Below are positions 25,322 through 36,009 of a stretch of 50,764 nucleotides of DNA, piece after piece; the first letter of the stretch is position 1; every line of letters starts with the position of its first letter. Origin of the DNA: CAIOYC01 sp038327995 (GTDB lineage: Bacteria > Pseudomonadota > Alphaproteobacteria > Caulobacterales > Caulobacteraceae); contig JBBQLP010000018.1 of the NCBI GenBank assembly GCA_038327995.1, positions 1-50,764 of the forward strand, given 5' to 3'. The notes below the pieces were generated by a model. The model was given only the letters and a program-made list of their open reading frames with translations. It was not told where the DNA came from and made no database searches. Made by a program: the position numbers and the translations under genes.

Positions 25322-27375
25322 GTTCGCTGCATCCCCAACGCCGGATCGCTCAAGCTCGGGCGACCCGTCTCGATGTGACCCTCGAAGCGGCGCTGGAACT
25401 TCGGGTGCTGTTTGGCGGTGACGATCAGGTCGTACCAATGGTGTGATGAGGCGACGTTCCACTCGTCGCGCACGATTGCTCCCTTGGCGAGGCTGTAGCG
25501 CCGCGCTGCGCCGTGGGGGTACAGGCCGGGCGCGACTGCCACATCGCAAGCCGCCCCCGTGTTGCGGATCGTCAGCACTACGCGCCCGAGGTATAGATCG
25601 CACGTCGCGTCCACCTCCAGTCCCTCGGTTCCATCGCCCGCGAATGTGCGTCGCCAGCCGTTGGGCCCGTGCAGGTCAAGCTCGTAACCGTTTGAAGCAA
25701 GTGGAAGCGACGCGCCGAGCCTTGCGCGCGCCCCCAGGGTGTAGAAACGTGGCTCGCCGCCCGTTGGCCAGGCGCTCAACACCACGCCCGCCGCTCCGGA
25801 GTTGACCAGCGACAAGGCGAACGCGCCGCCGCCCTCCAACACCTTGCCCGCACCATCGAACCGATAGGGCAGGGCGCGGGCCAGTCTCTGTCCCGGTTCC
25901 TGACGCGGCACGGCCTGATCGACAGGAATCGTTGGCCGCACCAGCGTTGAGGTCGCATCCACATGGGCGATGGCGCCCGTCGTGCCCGGCAGCGTCGTCT
26001 TTGCACGGCGACCCGTCGCCTTGAAATCGAAACAGGAGGTGAGGTCGCCGCACACCGCCCGTCGCCACGGGGTGATGTTGGGCTCCTGCACGCCGAACCG
26101 CGCCTCAAGGAACCGGATCACCGAGGTGTGGTCGAATACCTGTGAGTTCACCCAGCCGCCCCGCGTCCACGGCGAAACCACGATCATCGGCACGCGAGGA
26201 CCCAGCCCCACGGGCTCGCCCTTGTAGATTTCACCCGTCGTCGCGACCGTCGTGGCCCCCATGCCAGCGTCGATGGCCGGGATCGGCGGCGGGACGTGAT
26301 CGAAGAAGCCGTCGTTCTCGTCGTAGTTCAGAATGAAGACCGTCTTGGCCCATACCTCAGGCTGGTCGGCGATGGCTTCGATCAGGCGCGCGGTCAGGCT
26401 CTCGCCATAGCCGGGCGAGGCGCTTGGGTGCTCGCACATGATGTAGGGCGCCACGATCCACGACACCTGGGGCAGGGTTCCTTCGCGCGCGTCTTTCGCC
26501 ACCGCCGCCACCAGATGCTCGCCACGCGAGGTCTTGGCGTTCTCAGGCGTCGAGCCCGCCACGCAGCCCCGGCCACGCTCCATCAGTTTGGGGTCGGCGT
26601 CCGCGCCCCGGAAAGCCTTGAAATAGGCCAGCCCATTGTCGCCGTAGTTGTCGTGCTCCTGATAGAGCTTCCACGACACTCCCGCCGTCCCCAGCCGCTC
26701 GGCGTATGTGGTCCAGCCAAAGCCCGCGAAATGCTTGCCGTCATTCGCGGGGTCGGCGGTCTCGTTGGTTTCGCTGAGCGGGTTCTGCACGATCAAAGGG
26801 CTGGTTTCGCCCACCGCCAGCCCGCTCGTGCCACTGAACAGGTAGAGCCGGTTCGGGTTGGTCTGCGAGAAGATCGAGCAGTGATAGGCGTCGCAGACGG
26901 TGAAGGCGTCGGCCAGCGCGTAGTAAAAGGGAATGTCCGCGCGAGTGAAATGCCCCATGGTCAGGGGCGTCTTCTTGTCGATCCAGGCGTCGTGATGCTT
27001 CCACGTCGCGTGCGATCCCTTCCAGCTATGATCCAGGCTGTGCATCACCTGGGCCGAGGTGGTTTTGGCATCGAGGCGGAAGGGCAGCACTGCCTCGCCA
27101 GGCTTCTTGGGATCGGGCTGGAACCACACTGGTTTGCCGGACGGCAGCGTCACCGGGCGCGGATCGCCATAGCCGCGCACGCCGCGCAGGGTTCCGAAAT
27201 AGTGGTCGAAGGAGCGGTTCTCCTGCATCAGGATCACCACGTGTTCCACGTCGGCGATGGAGCCTGTGGCGGCGTGCGGCGCCGTCGCCAGCGCCTTGGC
27301 GATAGCGCTCGAGCCATCGGCGGCGGCGGCGGCGCCAGCGGCCAGTTTCAGCAGGTCGCGGCGACCTATGGTCAT
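25318..27375 (-). CDS. Tat-exported phospholipase C (phosphoesterase family PF04185)
   Basis: A 685-aa non-haemolytic/phosphocholine-specific phospholipase C of the AcpA/PlcN superfamily, which hydrolyses phosphatidylcholine and related lipids outside the cytoplasm. The N-terminus has a Tat signal (IGRRDLLKLAAGAAAAADG). Active-site motifs are MQENRSFDHYFGTLRG near residue 50 and LNYDENDGFFDHVPPP further on. The C-terminal part carries the beta-rich repeats normal for the family. ATG 27375 overlaps the permease stop (ATGA), so translation is coupled. A longer open frame upstream is only the antisense and out-of-frame shadow of the permease. Phosphate or choline scavenging is the likely role. 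Confidence 0.93.
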   Translation of the reverse strand: MTIGRRDLLKLAAGAAAAADGSSAIAKALATAPHAATGSIADVEHVVILMQENRSFDHYFGTLRGVRGYGDPRPVTLPSGKPVWFQPDPKKPGEAVLPFRLDAKTTSAQVMHSLDHSWKGSHATWKHHDAWIDKKTPLTMGHFTRADIPFYYALADAFTVCDAYHCSIFSQTNPNRLYLFSGTSGLAVGETSPLIVQNPLSETNETADPANDGKHFAGFGWTTYAERLGTAGVSWKLYQEHDNYGDNGLAYFKAFRGADADPKLMERGRGCVAGSTPENAKTSRGEHLVAAVAKDAREGTLPQVSWIVAPYIMCEHPSASPGYGESLTARLIEAIADQPEVWAKTVFILNYDENDGFFDHVPPPIPAIDAGMGATTVATTGEIYKGEPVGLGPRVPMIVVSPWTRGGWVNSQVFDHTSVIRFLEARFGVQEPNITPWRRAVCGDLTSCFDFKATGRRAKTTLPGTTGAIAHVDATSTLVRPTIPVDQAVPRQEPGQRLARALPYRFDGAGKVLEGGGAFALSLVNSGAAGVVLSAWPTGGEPRFYTLGARARLGASLPLASNGYELDLHGPNGWRRTFAGDGTEGLEVDATCDLYLGRVVLTIRNTGAACDVAVAPGLYPHGAARRYSLAKGAIVRDEWNVASSHHWYDLIVTAKQHPKFQRRFEGHIETGRPSLSDPALGMQRT

Positions 27376-28781
27376 GGAATATCCTCTTGCTCGTCCGCGT
27401 CTGCAGAGGCGGTGAGTCGCCAGCCACCCCGCCGCTTCAGCACCAGAGCGTAGTATAGGCCGAACACCACCGCCACCGCCGCCGAGGCGATCAGGCCCAT
27501 ACGTCCCTCCACCGGGTCGATCCAGTCCGACCAGACCACCCCTGCCAGCGCGATGATCGCCACGACCGGGGCGAGGGGAAAAAGCGGTATCCGGAAATGC
27601 CCGTTTCTGGTGGCGCCGCTCCGACGTCCGGCGATCACCGCCGCGCAGAGGATGGCGTAGATGATCGCCACGCCGGTGCCGGTGCAAATGAGCAGAAGCT
27701 TCAGGTTCACCAAACATAAGGCGCAGGCCATCGCTCCGGCCGCCAGCGTCGCCACCCACGGCGAACGCAACGTTGGGTGGGTGCTGGTGAGGGCGGTGCT
27801 GATGGGGCGACCCCAGGTCTGGTCCCTCCCGGTGGAATAAAGCTGGCGGGACGTCAGAAGCACGAGCGCGATCACGGCGTTGATGATGGCCAGGGCGACG
27901 CCGATCCCCATCATCTTCGACACTACCGGCCCGCCCGCCCGCGCCACGAAGTCGCTGAAGATCGCCTTGGCCCCCAGCAGAACCTTCAGGTCGGGTGCGC
28001 CGGTCAGGACGGCCAGGAGGGGGATAGCCTCCGCAACCACGGTGATGACCAGGGCGGCGATGATCGCCTGGCCGACCCTTCGCCGCGCCCCGTGCATCTC
28101 CTCGGCGAAATAGGTCGCCGAGCCGTAGCCGTCGTAGGCGAAGATGGCGACCGCCACGGCCAGCCCGATGGCGGCGGGCGCGGTCGGGATGAGGGCCCCG
28201 GCTGCTGATAACGCCACGGGGTGGGCGACAAGCTCCGCCACGCCCCGCGCCGGGTGTGCGAACCCGAGCCAGGCCAGCACTCCCAGAGCGATCAGCTCCA
28301 CCGCAACGAATGCGCCCGTCACCAGCGCGTTGGTGCGGATGTTCAGCACGCCCAGCAGCGTCGCGCCGATCACCACCCCGAAGGCCACGGGCACGGCCTG
28401 CAATCCGGGGATCACCGCGCCGAGATAGTCCGCCACGCCCAGCGCCAGCACCGCCGTCGCTAGGATTGAGTTGGTGAGGTTCAGCCCCAGCACCACGAAC
28501 CCGGCGAACGGCCCCAGCGTGCGCCCCACCATGGCGTATTCGCCTCCGGCCATGGGGAAGGCGGAGGCCAGTTCCGCATAGACCTGCGCGACGCACACCG
28601 CGATCAGCGCCGCCAGCGCCATGGAAATCACCGCGCCCGTGCCCGCCTGCGTCAACACATCCGGCACAATGACGAAGATCGACGAGGCGGGCGTGGCGGC
28701 GGAAAGGGTGAGGAAAAGCGCGCCGAGCAGCTTCATAGAGCGCTGGAGGGGGAGGATCGGGCGGGCCGCGTCCGTCGTCAT
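27372..28781 (-). CDS. APC superfamily amino acid/polyamine permease
   Basis: A 469-aa inner-membrane transporter with about 12 hydrophobic segments. The first helix region, LLGALFLTLSAATPASSIF, has the unwound-helix small-residue motif of APC permeases, and FPMAGGEYAMVGRTLG is the conserved loop after helix 2. FAYDGYGSATYFAEEM is the helix-6 motif, and its Tyr/Gly-rich character fits an amino acid or amine substrate. The gene diverges from clpB across 172 bp containing a 20-bp inverted repeat. Its stop overlaps the phospholipase start. The pairing suggests uptake of a lipid head-group product such as serine or ethanolamine (inference). Confidence 0.9.
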   Translation of the reverse strand: MTTDAARPILPLQRSMKLLGALFLTLSAATPASSIFVIVPDVLTQAGTGAVISMALAALIAVCVAQVYAELASAFPMAGGEYAMVGRTLGPFAGFVVLGLNLTNSILATAVLALGVADYLGAVIPGLQAVPVAFGVVIGATLLGVLNIRTNALVTGAFVAVELIALGVLAWLGFAHPARGVAELVAHPVALSAAGALIPTAPAAIGLAVAVAIFAYDGYGSATYFAEEMHGARRRVGQAIIAALVITVVAEAIPLLAVLTGAPDLKVLLGAKAIFSDFVARAGGPVVSKMMGIGVALAIINAVIALVLLTSRQLYSTGRDQTWGRPISTALTSTHPTLRSPWVATLAAGAMACALCLVNLKLLLICTGTGVAIIYAILCAAVIAGRRSGATRNGHFRIPLFPLAPVVAIIALAGVVWSDWIDPVEGRMGLIASAAVAVVFGLYYALVLKRRGGWRLTASADADEQEDIP

Positions 28782-28854
28782 GTTCGCTCCCCACCTCCGT
28801 CAGGAACGAGACTAGAGCAGCTTCGCTAAGGGTAAAGGCGCATCGCGGGGCCTT

Positions 28855-28874
28855 GTGTGGCATCCATGCCACAC
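28855..28874. promoter_or_regulatory. 20-bp near-perfect inverted repeat between permease and clpB
   Basis: The sequence is GTGTGGCAT, a 2-nt centre CC, then ATGCCACAC: nine paired bases on each side with no mismatch. It lies 74 bp upstream of the permease start and 80 bp upstream of the clpB start, in a divergent promoter region. No T-tract follows, so it is not a terminator. A dimeric repressor operator is the simplest reading. CTTG just overlapping its left edge (28852-28855) could belong to a sigma-32-type -35 element of clpB, but I find no convincing -10. The cognate regulator is unknown. Confidence 0.6.
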
Positions 28875-28953
28875 CACATGAGGCGCTGGCCCGCAACGTG
28901 CTTCCTGGAGGCGTGGTGGGATGCGACCGCCTTTGCAGGGGACCACCGAGCAC

Positions 28954-31554
<2,601 letters not shown>

Positions 31555-31684
31555 GGGAGGCAGAAAGCAGACGCTCCGAACGTCTTGGACGGTGGGAAGC
31601 AGTCGTTCGCAACCGCTCAATCCTAGGCCTAGTTAACCCTTTGAGCTGGCGCTATATCGGCTCGGACTAGGAGAGGTGCTTGCC

Positions 31685-32800
31685 ATGAAAGCTGCGGTAC
31701 TAAAGGCCTTCGGGTCGCCGCTAGTCGTGGAGGAGGTGGCTTCTCCCGTTCTGGGAACGGGTGAAGTGATCGTCGATATGTTTGCCGTTGATGTCCTCGC
31801 GTATGCCCGGGATGTCTACAGCGGCCAGCGTCAGATGTTGCTGGAGACACCAGTCATTCCTGGCGCTGGAGGGGTGGGTCGAGTTCGCGAGATCGGGCCT
31901 GACGCCACGAAGCTGTCAGTGGGCGACTGGGTGCTGTGCGATCCCACCATCCGCTCACGTGACGATGTTATCGCACCAGACATAACCTTGCAGGGGCTAT
32001 CCGCGGGCGGCGAAGGAGGGCTGCGGCTGCAGCGCTTCCACCACGACGGCTCATACGCCGAGCAGATGCGCACCCCCACCGAGAACGTCTTTCGCATCGG
32101 CAACATTAACGCCGTCGACGCTCCCTATTGGGTCAGCCTCTCAAAACTCATGGTGCCGTACGGCGGGCTCCTTTCCATAGACTTTGCTGCTGGTGAGACG
32201 TTGGTAGTGAACGGCGCTACGGGCAAGTTCGGCGGCGCGGCGGTGGAGATCGCCTTGGCCATGGGCGCCGCTTGGGTGATCGCGACGGGCCGCAACACAG
32301 CCGCACTTGAGGAGCTGGCTCGCCTTTTCGGCCCCCGGGTGTTGACAGTCGCAATGAGCGGCGACGAAGCGGATGACCGCGCTGCGATCCTGCGGACGGC
32401 GCCGGGGCCTATTGACTGCGTCTTCGACATTCTCCCGCCGATGGCGACCCAGAGTCAGGTCCGGGCTGCGGTGTTGACGGTGCGACCGGGCGGCCGGGTC
32501 TCGCTGATGGGAGGTGTCGGCATGCAGGGCGGGGATGACCTCGCGCTTCCCTATCGTTGGCTAATGCGGAACAACATTACGTTGCGCGGACAGTGGATGT
32601 ATACACCGCAGGCGGTGGTGCGGATGATCGCCATGGCTCGTTCTGGGCTGATCGACTTGAAGCTGCGCGAGGTTCAGACGTACGCGCTCGACGACATCCA
32701 CGAAGCTATCGAGCACGCGGCCGCTAGCGCCGGACCTTTCCAGATGACCGTTGTGCTGCCACGGCCTAGCTTACCTGCCGCCGACGCGGCGTCGATTTGA
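31685..32800 (+). CDS. Medium-chain dehydrogenase (zinc-free quinone oxidoreductase-like)
   Basis: A 371-aa MDR-superfamily protein with the GroES-like N-terminal part (PVIPGAGGVGRVREIG) and a Rossmann domain with VVNGATGKFGGAAVEIALAMGA. The Cys and His ligands of zinc-dependent alcohol dehydrogenases are not seen in the expected places, so it is probably a zinc-independent quinone-reductase-like NADPH enzyme. ATG 31685 follows AGGAGAGG by about 10 nt. It lies 130 bp after clpB on the same strand. Its base usage looks a little less GC-biased than its neighbours by eye. Substrate unknown. Confidence 0.88.
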   Translation: MKAAVLKAFGSPLVVEEVASPVLGTGEVIVDMFAVDVLAYARDVYSGQRQMLLETPVIPGAGGVGRVREIGPDATKLSVGDWVLCDPTIRSRDDVIAPDITLQGLSAGGEGGLRLQRFHHDGSYAEQMRTPTENVFRIGNINAVDAPYWVSLSKLMVPYGGLLSIDFAAGETLVVNGATGKFGGAAVEIALAMGAAWVIATGRNTAALEELARLFGPRVLTVAMSGDEADDRAAILRTAPGPIDCVFDILPPMATQSQVRAAVLTVRPGGRVSLMGGVGMQGGDDLALPYRWLMRNNITLRGQWMYTPQAVVRMIAMARSGLIDLKLREVQTYALDDIHEAIEHAAASAGPFQMTVVLPRPSLPAADAASI

Positions 32801-33223
32801 CGACTACGAACGAAGTTTAGGAGGGGCGGCAGGTCCACTGAGGGTCGAAAGCAGCTATTAAATCCGATCCATAAATAGTCCGCCATCCCCTCCGTCTTCC
32901 TCGGGCTTGAGCCGACGGCGGGACGAGAGCCCCCAAAAAGCGGGGATAAGCCGCAGCTTATGCCCCCTGGCGCGGGCGGGGGTATGATGGCGGGATGGAA
33001 TTGACATCCTCATTCGGCTTCGGGGGCGAGGCGTCCGCGCCGCCCGCCCGCGTCGCCTGCACGGCCTCGCCTATGAAAGAGAGCATGAGGCCGAAGTGTC
33101 CGGATGTCCGCAGTGTCCGCTGGTTTTCGGAGCGGACAGGTTATGGCGGCGCCTGTCTCCGTTTCGGGGTGGAGAGGGAGATTGCAAGCGCCCGCGCTTC
33201 TGCCCCCTCCCGCCCTACGAGGG
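32801..33223. other. 423-bp stretch with no convincing gene; several small inverted repeats
   Basis: I find no coding region here. It contains: a partial match to the REP-like elements described below (TCCTCGGGCTTGAGCCGA at about 32898-32915); a hairpin at 32942-32966 with GGGGATAAGC paired to GCTTAT-G-CCCC around a CGCA loop and no T-tract; and three TGTCCG copies (33097, 33105, 33114), the last forming an inverted repeat TGTCCGC/GCGGACA (33114-33138). Both flanking genes end here, so these may be transcript-end structures or remnants of repeats. The plus-strand open frame starting at 32995 runs antisense into the next two genes and looks spurious. Confidence 0.5.
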
Positions 33224-33463
33224 CTAGTGCAGCAGTGCGCGCCCGACTTCCATTGCGCGGCGGCGCAGTTCGTCCAGCACCATCAGATCGACCGGAGCGG
33301 CTCTGGGGCCATCGGACAGCATGGTCAGCACCTCGCGGCGCACGCCCTCGATGGCGTCGGCGGAGCCTGTGGCGGCGTGTTCGCGGATCAGCGCTTCGAC
33401 CTCTACCGAAACCAGATCCTGCGCCCGGCGGTCGTCAGGAAGAACGACGCCGAGGGCGATCAC
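33224..33463 (-). CDS. Hypothetical protein (79 aa)
   Basis: A 79-aa protein with no domain I recognise. It starts at GTG 33463, which overlaps the TGA of the preceding gene as GTGA. The sequence is mostly helical in character, with an acidic middle (VSVEVEALIREHA) and a C-terminal amphipathic helix (LMVLDELRRRAMEVGRALLH). No signal peptide or membrane segment. The tight overlap with the 121-aa gene suggests a co-translated pair whose products may interact. No clue to function. Confidence 0.6.
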   Translation of the reverse strand: MIALGVVLPDDRRAQDLVSVEVEALIREHAATGSADAIEGVRREVLTMLSDGPRAAPVDLMVLDELRRRAMEVGRALLH

Positions 33464-33825
33464 GAGGCGGCTCCGGCGCGCTCATTGCCCAGGTGTTCGA
33501 GAAAGGGCGTCACGTCCACCGGCGCGTCGCGGCACAGGGCCCACCGGAAGGAGTGGTCGCCAAACGGGCGGTAGAACAGGGCGTGGCCGTCGCCGTCGGG
33601 GTGATCGCCGGGCTCGCGGAACTGTTCCAGCGCCTCTCCGAGCCGGTCCTTCAAGTTTTCCGAAACGGGTCGCCCGTCGCTGCGCCGCACTGCACAGATG
33701 GCCCCGAACAGCACGTTGAAATGAGCCGATCCGCCCATGGCGCGCAGGACCGCCGCAGCGTCGGTCGCCAGCGGCTCGAACCGACGGGCGATGTGTTCGC
33801 TCAGATGTTCGACGTTGCCAGGCAC
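33460..33825 (-). CDS. Hypothetical protein (121 aa)
   Basis: A 121-aa soluble protein with no recognised family. A His/Phe-rich N-terminal half (HFNVLFGAICAVRRSDGRPVS) is followed by an Asp/His-rich segment (GDHPDGDGHALFYRPFGDHSF) that could bind metal, though I see no named motif. It starts at GTG 33825 with a strong GGAGG 5 nt upstream, which supports it being real. It is the first of a two-gene unit, its stop overlapping the start of the 79-aa gene. Confidence 0.65.
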   Translation of the reverse strand: MPGNVEHLSEHIARRFEPLATDAAAVLRAMGGSAHFNVLFGAICAVRRSDGRPVSENLKDRLGEALEQFREPGDHPDGDGHALFYRPFGDHSFRWALCRDAPVDVTPFLEHLGNERAGAAS

Positions 33826-33971
33826 TTGATCCTCCGTCTCAAAGGTCGTGTTAGACCAGAAACGATGTGGGCGTCACCCCGGTTGCAAACTGATTCGGAT
33901 CACTTTTCGTTAAGATTCCGTTTCTGTGGCGCCAGGAGCAATTCCATCCCGCAACAATCGTGTGCGACACG

Positions 33972-34000
33972 AAAAACCCCGCGCCATTTCCGACGCGGGG
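33972..34000 (-). terminator. Rho-independent terminator of the Gly/Tyr-rich protein gene
   Basis: Read on the minus strand this is CCCCGCG, a 10-nt loop (TCGGAAATGG), CGCGGGG and then TTTTT: a perfect 7-bp GC stem followed by a U-tract, 28 bp beyond the stop codon of the gene at 34029-34439. It separates that gene from the hypothetical pair downstream. Confidence 0.85.
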
Positions 34001-34028
34001 CCTGATCGATTAGTCGAAGGCGATAAGC

Positions 34029-34439
34029 CTAGTAGCAGCGCTCCGCCTCGACGTAACGGCGCCAGTAGGGGTCCCAGCGCCACGAGGTGTGGCATCCGCC
34101 GTAGTTGGAGTAGTAGCTCGGCCCGTAATAGTAGGACGGGGGCGGGGCGTTGTAATAGCTGCGATAGGGGTGGCCGCCGATGGCTGCACCGACCGCGAGG
34201 CCCAGAATGCCTGCGCCCAGAACCGCGCCGCCGCCGTATCCACGGTTGCCATAACCACCGTAACCACCATAGCCGCCGTAACCGCCGCGATATCCGCCAT
34301 AGCCGCCGCCGTAGTATCCACCATGGCCACCGCCATAGCCGCCGCGCCATTGCGCGGCCGCCGGAGTGGCGGTCGCCGCGAGCGCGCCGCCGAGCGTCAA
34401 GGCCGCTACGGCGCCTGTAAGAATCTTCTTGATCATCAT
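34029..34439 (-). CDS. Secreted Gly/Tyr-rich repeat protein
   Basis: A 136-aa exported protein with a signal peptide (MMIKKILTGAVAALTLGGALAATATPAAAQ). After the cleavage site comes a low-complexity stretch of GGY and GGYGG repeats (about residues 32-70), a small glycine-zipper-like segment (GAVLGAGILGLAVGAAIGG), then a Tyr/Pro-rich tail with two Cys. Similar small proteins are common in alphaproteobacteria and may be surface-associated; no function is established. The ATG at 34439 (or 34436) follows AGGAGG by 5 (8) nt. It is a single-gene unit, ending at a clear terminator. Confidence 0.85.
   Translation of the reverse strand: MMIKKILTGAVAALTLGGALAATATPAAAQWRGGYGGGHGGYYGGGYGGYRGGYGGYGGYGGYGNRGYGGGAVLGAGILGLAVGAAIGGHPYRSYYNAPPPSYYYGPSYYSNYGGCHTSWRWDPYWRRYVEAERCY
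34150..34345. repeat. In-gene tandem triplet-rich repeat encoding GGY/GYGG units
   Basis: On the plus strand this shows recurring 12- to 15-base units built on CCGCCATA, CCGCCGTA and CCACCATA. Read on the minus strand they encode Gly-Gly-Tyr repeats. The units are imperfect, suggesting an old repeat expansion within the coding region. Copy number could vary between strains. Confidence 0.6.
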
Positions 34440-34589
34440 GGCAACCTCCTCTTGGTTTCCTGTCCTGCCTAACGCGCGAGGGCCGGATTGGTCGCCGCGC
34501 TGAACATCACTGTTGCATCTTCAGCCTTCGTCCATGAACCGGACCTGAATGGTAAATTGGAATCGCCGTCAGGAAACGTGACTGCGCGA

Positions 34590-35816
34590 TCAGACTCTGG
34601 GCGAACGCACCCGCTCCATGCGAACGCCGAGCCCGATCATTCGCGCCGCTAGCCTCTGCACCGGCGGCAGATGGGCGATCAGCTTGATCGGCCAGGCGTT
34701 GAAGTGCGGCTGCTCGCCCGCGCCTGCTCCCTTGAACAGGTTGTCCTGCGCCAGCACCTGAAACCCCTGGATGAACCGTGTGGCGAGGAGACGGCGGCGG
34801 CGCACGGCGTCGAGATCGGCCTCGATGAGTGGGCGTCCCGCCGCCAGCGGCGCTGCAAGCAGATTGGCGGCGGCGATGGCGTCCTGCACCGCCAGATTGA
34901 TCCCCACCCCGCCGATGGGCGACATGGCGTGGGCGGCGTCGCCGATGAACAACAGCCCCGGTTTCGACCAGTGCGTCAGCCGGTCGACGGTGACGGTGAG
35001 CAACTTCACTTCATCGAAGCTCTCGATCTCGTGGGTCTTGGATGCCAGGAAGGGCGCGGCCTCGGCCACCCGCTGGCGAAAGGCCGCGATCCCGTCGGCG
35101 CGCGCCTTCTCCGCCCCGCCCTTGGCGATGACGTAGGCGCATTGCCAGTAGTCGTCTCGTTCGATGGTGACGATAAAGCGGCCGTTGTTGACCCTCGCCA
35201 GGAGCTGGTCCTCGCTGGCCGGATCGCGCGAGACGCGGAACCACAAAACGTCGATGGGCGCCCCGAGGTCTTCCACGCTCAACCCCGAGCGGTCGCGCAG
35301 GACCGAAGCTCGCCCGTCCGCGCCGATCACCAGGTCAGCCCGCACCTCAAACGGTCCGTCCTCGCCCTTGCCCCGCACGCCGACCACAACGCCGTTTTCC
35401 TCAATCAGGTCGGTAGCTTCCGCCTTCATCATCACCTGCAAGTCGGGCAGGGCGGCGCCCTCGTCCTTCAGGAAATCGAGGAAATCCCATTGCGGCATGA
35501 AGGCGACGTATCGGCAGTCCATCGGCAGATGGTGGAAGTTGACCACCTCATAGGTTTTGCCGTCGATCTCCGCGCCTATGCGCTGCAGCTTGCTGTGCGG
35601 GCGCTTCAGGAAACCCTCGATCAGGCCGAGGTCAACCATGGCCTGGAGGGTGGAGGGGTGCACCGTGTCGCCGCGAAAGTCGCGCAGGAAGTCTGCGTGC
35701 TTTTCCAGCACCAACGTCTTAACCCCCGCCCGCGCCATCAGATACCCCAGCATCATCCCTGCCGGACCGCCCCCGGCGATGCAGCACTGGACTTTTGAAG
35801 TGGTGGGGTCGGGCAT
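34590..35816 (-). CDS. FAD-dependent aromatic-type monooxygenase (PHBH fold)
   Basis: A 408-aa class A flavoprotein monooxygenase. It has the N-terminal FAD motif CCIAGGGPAGMMLGYLMARAG, the DG motif LVIGADGRASVLRDRSGL, and the GD motif GLLFIGDAAHAMSPIGGVGINLAVQDA. These define the p-hydroxybenzoate-hydroxylase group, which hydroxylates aromatics, polyketides or ubiquinone precursors with NAD(P)H. A ubiquinone (UbiH) role cannot be excluded but the surroundings do not support it. ATG 35816 has GGAGG 6 nt upstream. It stands alone, with an intergenic REP-like element between it and ctaG. Confidence 0.9.
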   Translation of the reverse strand: MPDPTTSKVQCCIAGGGPAGMMLGYLMARAGVKTLVLEKHADFLRDFRGDTVHPSTLQAMVDLGLIEGFLKRPHSKLQRIGAEIDGKTYEVVNFHHLPMDCRYVAFMPQWDFLDFLKDEGAALPDLQVMMKAEATDLIEENGVVVGVRGKGEDGPFEVRADLVIGADGRASVLRDRSGLSVEDLGAPIDVLWFRVSRDPASEDQLLARVNNGRFIVTIERDDYWQCAYVIAKGGAEKARADGIAAFRQRVAEAAPFLASKTHEIESFDEVKLLTVTVDRLTHWSKPGLLFIGDAAHAMSPIGGVGINLAVQDAIAAANLLAAPLAAGRPLIEADLDAVRRRRLLATRFIQGFQVLAQDNLFKGAGAGEQPHFNAWPIKLIAHLPPVQRLAARMIGLGVRMERVRSPRV

Positions 35817-35890
35817 TGAGGAGCCTCCGGATCGTCACAACCGTAGCGCTTGATCGGCTCAAATAGAACGGGGCCCATTTCACCTACAGC

Positions 35891-35974
35891 CGTCGTTCTC
35901 GGGCTTGACCCGAGAACCTGGGAAGCACGTCAGGTGGAGCGGCTGGCTTCTCGGCTCAGAGGCCCGGAATGACG
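35891..35974. repeat. REP-like intergenic element (copy 1)
   Basis: An 84-bp block bounded by inverted ends CGTCGTTC and GAATGACG (7 of 8 paired). Inside is a perfect hairpin, TTCTCGGG-CTTGA-CCCGAGAA (35896-35916), followed by CCTGGG. The layout matches the block at 41066-41158, and such GTCATTCC...GGAATGAC elements are common between alphaproteobacterial genes. It lies just downstream of ctaG, where ctaE might be expected. Confidence 0.65.
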
Positions 35975-36009
35975 GATTTTGGAAGGAGAGGCAAAAAGTG
36001 TATGTCGCC

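Noticed and set aside
28851..28953. A definite sigma-32 promoter for clpB
   Set aside because: CTTG is present, but I could not find a matching -10 at the right distance, so only the palindrome is annotated.
32995..34005. 336-codon plus-strand open frame
   Set aside because: Arg/Gly/Pro-rich composition typical of shadow frames in GC-rich DNA; it runs antisense through two better-supported genes with ribosome sites and into the terminator.
34671..35798. 375-codon plus-strand frame opposite the FAD monooxygenase
   Set aside because: Antisense shadow of a gene with intact FAD motifs.
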